Source: Candidatus Magnetominusculus dajiuhuensis (GTDB lineage Bacteria; Nitrospirota; Thermodesulfovibrionia; Thermodesulfovibrionales; Magnetobacteriaceae). From it: a stretch of DNA of 64,000 bases. Location: contig JADFXP010000013.1 in NCBI GenBank assembly GCA_015233465.1, forward strand, positions 24,730 through 88,729, written 5' to 3'. Below are positions 60,639 to 64,000 of the stretch, piece by piece. The notes beneath the pieces are model-generated. The model was not told the DNA's origin, ran no database searches, and was given only the letters and a program-made list of their open reading frames with translations. A program made the position numbers and the translations under genes. Positions within the stretch are counted from its first letter, which is position 1, and every line of letters begins with the position of its first letter.

Positions 60639-63581
60639 ATGAATAAATGCAAAACTATTATAGATTTATTTGTAGAAGACGGATATGAAGTGAAGTATTT
60701 ATCGTCTACTTACGGCGGAAATTATACTTCAATTTGTCCTTATTGTAAAGATGGAGTTGATAGAATGCAACTTTGGCCTAATCTCAAACTTAAATACGGC
60801 GGGAGATTCTGGTGTAGAGTATGCCAAAAAAAAGGTAATGCTATTGACTACTTAATGCAAATTCGTAAAATGTCTCATCAAGCTGCTTGTGCAATGTATA
60901 GCAATTCAAATTATATCTCTGATCTTACACCAACTACTTTTGAAAATTCTAATGTGCCAGACGTCGAAAATTTAGACCTTTGGCAGAAGGAAGCTAATGA
61001 ATTTGTTGAGCAATCAAGACACCGACTTTGGAATAATGCTCCTTTGAGTGCTATAATATTTCAAGGACTACATAAGCGGGGATTGACAGATGAGACTATC
61101 ACTAAGTTCAGTCTTGGTTGTAATTCTAAGCATTTATGGGTTAAAAGGACTGATTGGGGATTATCAAAAATTTTAAATGACTATGGTGAGCAAAAAAAAC
61201 TTTGGACACCTCAAGGCTTGGTTATTCCATTAATTGTTGATGGAACTGTTAAAAGACTTAGATTACGCTTGTCTGCTAGTGTTGCTAAACAAGAAAGTAA
61301 ATATCTGAACGGCAAAAAGTACTTCTTAATTTCAGGCTCTTCTACAGTGCCTATGGTGCTTGGAGATTCTAATATATTTATTATAGTAGAAAGTGAGCTG
61401 GATGCTATGCTTTTACATCAAGAAGCAGGTGATCTATTAACTATTATAGCCCTTGGCTCTGTTCAAATTAAACCTGATAATGTATTGAAAGATAAGTTAA
61501 GACAAGCTCGACTTATACTTATATCATTGGATAGTGATGACGCTGGGATAATTGCATCATGGAAGAAATGGCTAAAACAATATCCAAATGCTAAGAGGTG
61601 GCCTGTTGTCCTTGGCAAAGACCCTTCCGATGCCTATAAGAATGGGCTGAATATAAGACAATGGGTAATAGATGGAATTAACTACTATAGTCCAATTTTA
61701 GATGAAACTGTTTCCATTGCGAAAGACACAAGTGTTGAAAAAGAGGTAGATACCACCGATTATATTATAATTAAAACTGAAGTGCAGCTTCTAAGTGCCA
61801 TAGTTAAATTACAGGGTTCAAAAATAATAGGAATAGGAATCGAAACTGCCTTAAACACTTCTGATAACTATGATGATTTGACTATGGAAGTAAAAGAAAG
61901 GATCATTTTTGACCCGTATCATGGAGTTATAAGTCTAATACAAATCTCTTCGCCAATAACAGCCCCATTGATAATAGATTGTCTTAAAATTAAAGACCTC
62001 TCAGCATTGCAGGATATACTCTCAGATGAAACTATTGTAAAGATATTTCATAATGCCAAGTTTAGTGTAAAGTTTCTCAGTCATTATGGCTTAGATGTTA
62101 AAAATCTCTTTTGTACTATGTTGGCAGCACAGCTCATCAATTGCGGAGTTGATAATTCTGATGACTATTTCATTATTGAAAGGGTTGTTGAAAGATTCTT
62201 GAGGAAAACCATAGATAAAAATGAATGCCATTTAGATTGGAGTATCCGTCCTTTAACAACAGTTCAATTATATCATGCCTTAAGAGATGTTAAAGTCTTG
62301 ATAGATTTATTCAAAGAAATGAATGATATCCTTAGCTCTAAAGGACTTGAAGAAATTGCTAAATTGGAATTTCAATGTATTAAAGCAGTAGCACAAATGG
62401 AGCTAACAGGCATAAAAATTGATATTGACAAATTGAAGAGTATTGATGATGACTTACAGAAAGCTGAAGATTATCAAAAGGAGAATCTGGTATCATATTT
62501 AGGAAATATAAACTTCAATAGTGCAAAACAAGTCTTACCTGCTATTAAAAAATCTATAGGGGTTGTTTTTGATAGTATGTCAGAGAAAACATTGAAATCT
62601 AAAGCTAATGAGTTTCCACTTATAGGAAATCTGATAGAATATCACAAGATACATAAGCAAAGGTCAACTTATACGAAGTCATTATTTAATGCAATAAATA
62701 AGAAGACTAACCGAATTCACAGTACCTTTCATCAGATTGGCACAGTAACAGGCAGGTTTAGTGCGTCTGCCCCTAATCTTCAAAGTATTCCAAAAGATAT
62801 TAAATATAGGCAATGCTTTGTGGCTAAAGAGGGTTATCAACTTATCTGTGCTGATTATTCACAAATAGAATTAAGAGTTGCTGCTGATATTGCTAATGAT
62901 CAGACAATGATTAATGCATTTATTGAGGGTCAAGATTTACATAAACTTACTGCTTCTAAAATATCAGGCAGACCTATTGATGGGATAAGTAATAACGATG
63001 AAGATAGAAAGGCTGCTAAAATTATCAATTTTGGAATTTTATATGGTATGACACCAATAGGCTTAAAAGATGCTATTAATAATTCCTATAATTCTGTTAT
63101 ATATGAAGAGAAGGCTGCCGAATATATTTCAACATTTTTAAAACAATATCATGGAATAGCGGAATATGTTAAAAAGTCAGAAAAATCAGCTGGCAAGAAT
63201 AATGTTACGACAAGAACTCAATCAGGCAGAACGAGATATTGGAAGACTAATGCTCATCGAACTGAATTGTTAAATTCTCCAATTCAAGGGACAGCGGCAG
63301 ATATTCAGAAAAAAGCAATGGTACTTATTTATGATGCTCTGTTAGGTAGAGATACTAAAATTATATCAACTATTCATGATGAAATCATCATTGAAGCCCC
63401 AAATAATTTGGCTTTAAAGATAGCTGATATTGTTACAGAAAAGATGATTGAAGCTGGCGAATTTTTCTTGAAGAAAGTGCCTGTTGAAGTAAACGTTACT
63501 ATTGGAGATTATTGGGGCGATAATTCTTGGTCAGAAAAAACTATAGAACAATCCTTAAACCTTGTTGATGTTGAGAGTTAA
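60639..63581 (+). CDS. DnaG-type primase fused to a family A DNA polymerase
   Basis: The 980-residue protein has, in order: a primase zinc finger (Cys33, 36, 59, 62), a DnaG-like catalytic core (HKRGLTDETITKF near 145-157), a TOPRIM domain (Glu251, DSDDAG at 298-303), a degenerate 3'-5' exonuclease domain (about 375-560) and a Pol I palm/fingers domain with TVTGRFS, DYSQIELR (739-746), RKAAKIINFGILYG (790-803) and HDE (913-915). The exonuclease lacks two carboxylates (GIGIETAL where D-x-E is usual, and HNAKFSVKFL with Ser476 for Asp). It should prime and copy the element genome in one chain. Confidence 0.9.
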   Translation: MNKCKTIIDLFVEDGYEVKYLSSTYGGNYTSICPYCKDGVDRMQLWPNLKLKYGGRFWCRVCQKKGNAIDYLMQIRKMSHQAACAMYSNSNYISDLTPTTFENSNVPDVENLDLWQKEANEFVEQSRHRLWNNAPLSAIIFQGLHKRGLTDETITKFSLGCNSKHLWVKRTDWGLSKILNDYGEQKKLWTPQGLVIPLIVDGTVKRLRLRLSASVAKQESKYLNGKKYFLISGSSTVPMVLGDSNIFIIVESELDAMLLHQEAGDLLTIIALGSVQIKPDNVLKDKLRQARLILISLDSDDAGIIASWKKWLKQYPNAKRWPVVLGKDPSDAYKNGLNIRQWVIDGINYYSPILDETVSIAKDTSVEKEVDTTDYIIIKTEVQLLSAIVKLQGSKIIGIGIETALNTSDNYDDLTMEVKERIIFDPYHGVISLIQISSPITAPLIIDCLKIKDLSALQDILSDETIVKIFHNAKFSVKFLSHYGLDVKNLFCTMLAAQLINCGVDNSDDYFIIERVVERFLRKTIDKNECHLDWSIRPLTTVQLYHALRDVKVLIDLFKEMNDILSSKGLEEIAKLEFQCIKAVAQMELTGIKIDIDKLKSIDDDLQKAEDYQKENLVSYLGNINFNSAKQVLPAIKKSIGVVFDSMSEKTLKSKANEFPLIGNLIEYHKIHKQRSTYTKSLFNAINKKTNRIHSTFHQIGTVTGRFSASAPNLQSIPKDIKYRQCFVAKEGYQLICADYSQIELRVAADIANDQTMINAFIEGQDLHKLTASKISGRPIDGISNNDEDRKAAKIINFGILYGMTPIGLKDAINNSYNSVIYEEKAAEYISTFLKQYHGIAEYVKKSEKSAGKNNVTTRTQSGRTRYWKTNAHRTELLNSPIQGTAADIQKKAMVLIYDALLGRDTKIISTIHDEIIIEAPNNLALKIADIVTEKMIEAGEFFLKKVPVEVNVTIGDYWGDNSWSEKTIEQSLNLVDVES

Positions 63582-63936
63582 TCTGTTAATTAGTACAATT
63601 TCAGTAATATTAGGTAAGAGTGTTTATTTTGAAAAAAGATAGACATTCATACTCCTCTTCTCTATTAAAAAATTAAAATACCCCTTAGGCCTCCTTAATC
63701 CCGGCAAAAACAGGTGCTAATAAAGGCTGAATATATTAGTATTAAACCAACAATCGTTAAATTTAAGGAGCTTTAAAATGTCCCGTCTATATCACTATAA
63801 ACGGGACATTCCATTGATTCTTAATTTGTAATAAGTATAGGATGACTGTCAGACCCAGTCTTGACGAGTATATCGGGTCTGTAAATTAAACTGTGTCAAG
63901 GGTAATGGCTCATTCATTAGCCACCCTCTTAATATA
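63582..63936. other. Noncoding stretch after the primase-polymerase gene
   Basis: No gene is seen. It contains a perfect 10-base hairpin (63777-63786 with 63801-63810), a CAGACCC/GGGTCTG pair (63850-63856 with 63875-63881) and, from about 63875, sequence that looks like an insertion sequence end. A TGG CT/AGCCA hairpin with GGG/CCC extension lies at 63898-63929. Confidence 0.4.
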
Positions 63937-64000
63937 TCATAAAGTCAGTTCCAGATTCAATCTGCCCTCAAAAAATATAGCCATCTGTGAGATCGTCTGC
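63875..64000 (-). mobile_element. Possible IS256-like insertion sequence end (partial)
   Basis: A terminal-repeat-like sequence starting GGGTCTGTAAATTAAACTG at 63875 is followed by a minus-strand frame ending at 63937 with ISQMAIFFEGRLNLEL, which resembles the C-termini of Mutator/IS256-type transposases. Only 21 codons are visible, so the call rests on little. Confidence 0.4.
63937..64000 (-). CDS. Partial transposase C-terminus (IS256-like, tentative)
   Basis: The minus strand from 63999 reads QTISQMAIFFEGRLNLELTL and then TGA at 63939-63937. The frame is open to the right edge. The FEGRL-type ending recalls Mutator-family transposases, but the catalytic part is outside the window. Confidence 0.35.
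   Translation of the reverse strand, partial: QTISQMAIFFEGRLNLELTL

Larger units (their letters stand above)
51627..64000. mobile_element. Integrative element at tRNA-Arg (left end; right end beyond window)
   Basis: Starting in the tRNA gene, the region holds a tyrosine integrase, an excisionase-like protein and replication genes (SF3 helicase, primase-polymerase). It also carries a TGT/DpdA-like enzyme with a ParB-like partner and long noncoding spacers, with no host metabolic genes. It lies on the 5' side of the tRNA. No second copy of the tRNA sequence was seen before base 64000, so the far attachment site is outside. No capsid, terminase or conjugation gene is visible, so phage, satellite and plasmid-like element cannot be told apart. 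Confidence 0.8.

Noticed and set aside
63780..63833. 17-codon frame after AAGGAG at the right end
   Set aside because: It is built on a perfect hairpin (63777-63810) that would hide the start; more likely a structural element than a gene.

Overview
The window looks like a chromosomal segment of an AT-rich, Gram-negative, anaerobic sulfur-metabolising bacterium. The evidence is a DsrMKJOP membrane complex, outer-membrane proteins (OmpA-type porin, TolC, an LptM-like lipopeptide), a CooC-type CODH maturation ATPase and a class I (oxygen-labile type) fumarase subunit. The gene set would fit Nitrospirota (Thermodesulfovibrio-like) or Desulfobacterota, but nothing in the window fixes the phylum; that is inference.

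Layout. 1-5.5 kb: dsrP(partial)-O-J-K-M and an RsbRD-type sensor, all minus strand with overlapping genes. 5.6-12.7 kb: aroD, a YggU-family gene, an OmpA-family porin, orphan fumarase alpha, cooC, fabF plus acyl carrier protein, and a Tat-exported phosphoesterase. 12.7-16.3 kb: a decayed gene, thiolase, SDR reductase and asd. 16.5-18.4 kb: a two-gene ATPase/TOPRIM cassette resembling phage-defence pairs. 18.6-24.3 kb: hybrid histidine kinase, pmbA/tldE-like, queD, hpt, ruvC, a small LptM-like lipoprotein and argH, whose 5' end is tandemly triplicated. 24.6-30 kb: a heavy-metal-type RND efflux operon. 30.4-43.5 kb: a chemotaxis operon (MCP, CheW, two CheD, CheR, two CheY, a 1438-residue CheA with five N-terminal repeats, HDOD, two CheX-like phosphatases, CheB). 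43.5-49.2 kb: a branched-chain amino acid ABC operon interrupted by an Rpn-type nuclease gene. 49.3-51.4 kb: ccsA/hemX and hemA. 51.57-51.64 kb: tRNA-Arg(CCT).

From the tRNA to the right edge lies an integrated mobile element that continues beyond the window. It holds a tyrosine integrase whose last codons are supplied by the tRNA, an excisionase-like HTH protein, a P-loop ATPase, a ParB-like protein overlapping a TGT/DpdA-like transglycosylase, a small possible RHH protein, an SF3 helicase and a 980-residue fusion of a DnaG-type primase (zinc finger and TOPRIM) to a family A DNA polymerase. It also carries long noncoding stretches with inverted and direct repeats. I read it as a self-replicating integrative element that may replace guanines in DNA with a 7-deazaguanine; the host queD indicates at least part of the preQ0 pathway. 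The DpdA-like pair and the primase-polymerase fusion are the most notable items in the window.

Dispersed GC-rich double-hairpin repeats sit between many host genes. They occur singly or as inverted pairs and in places supply codons to neighbouring genes.
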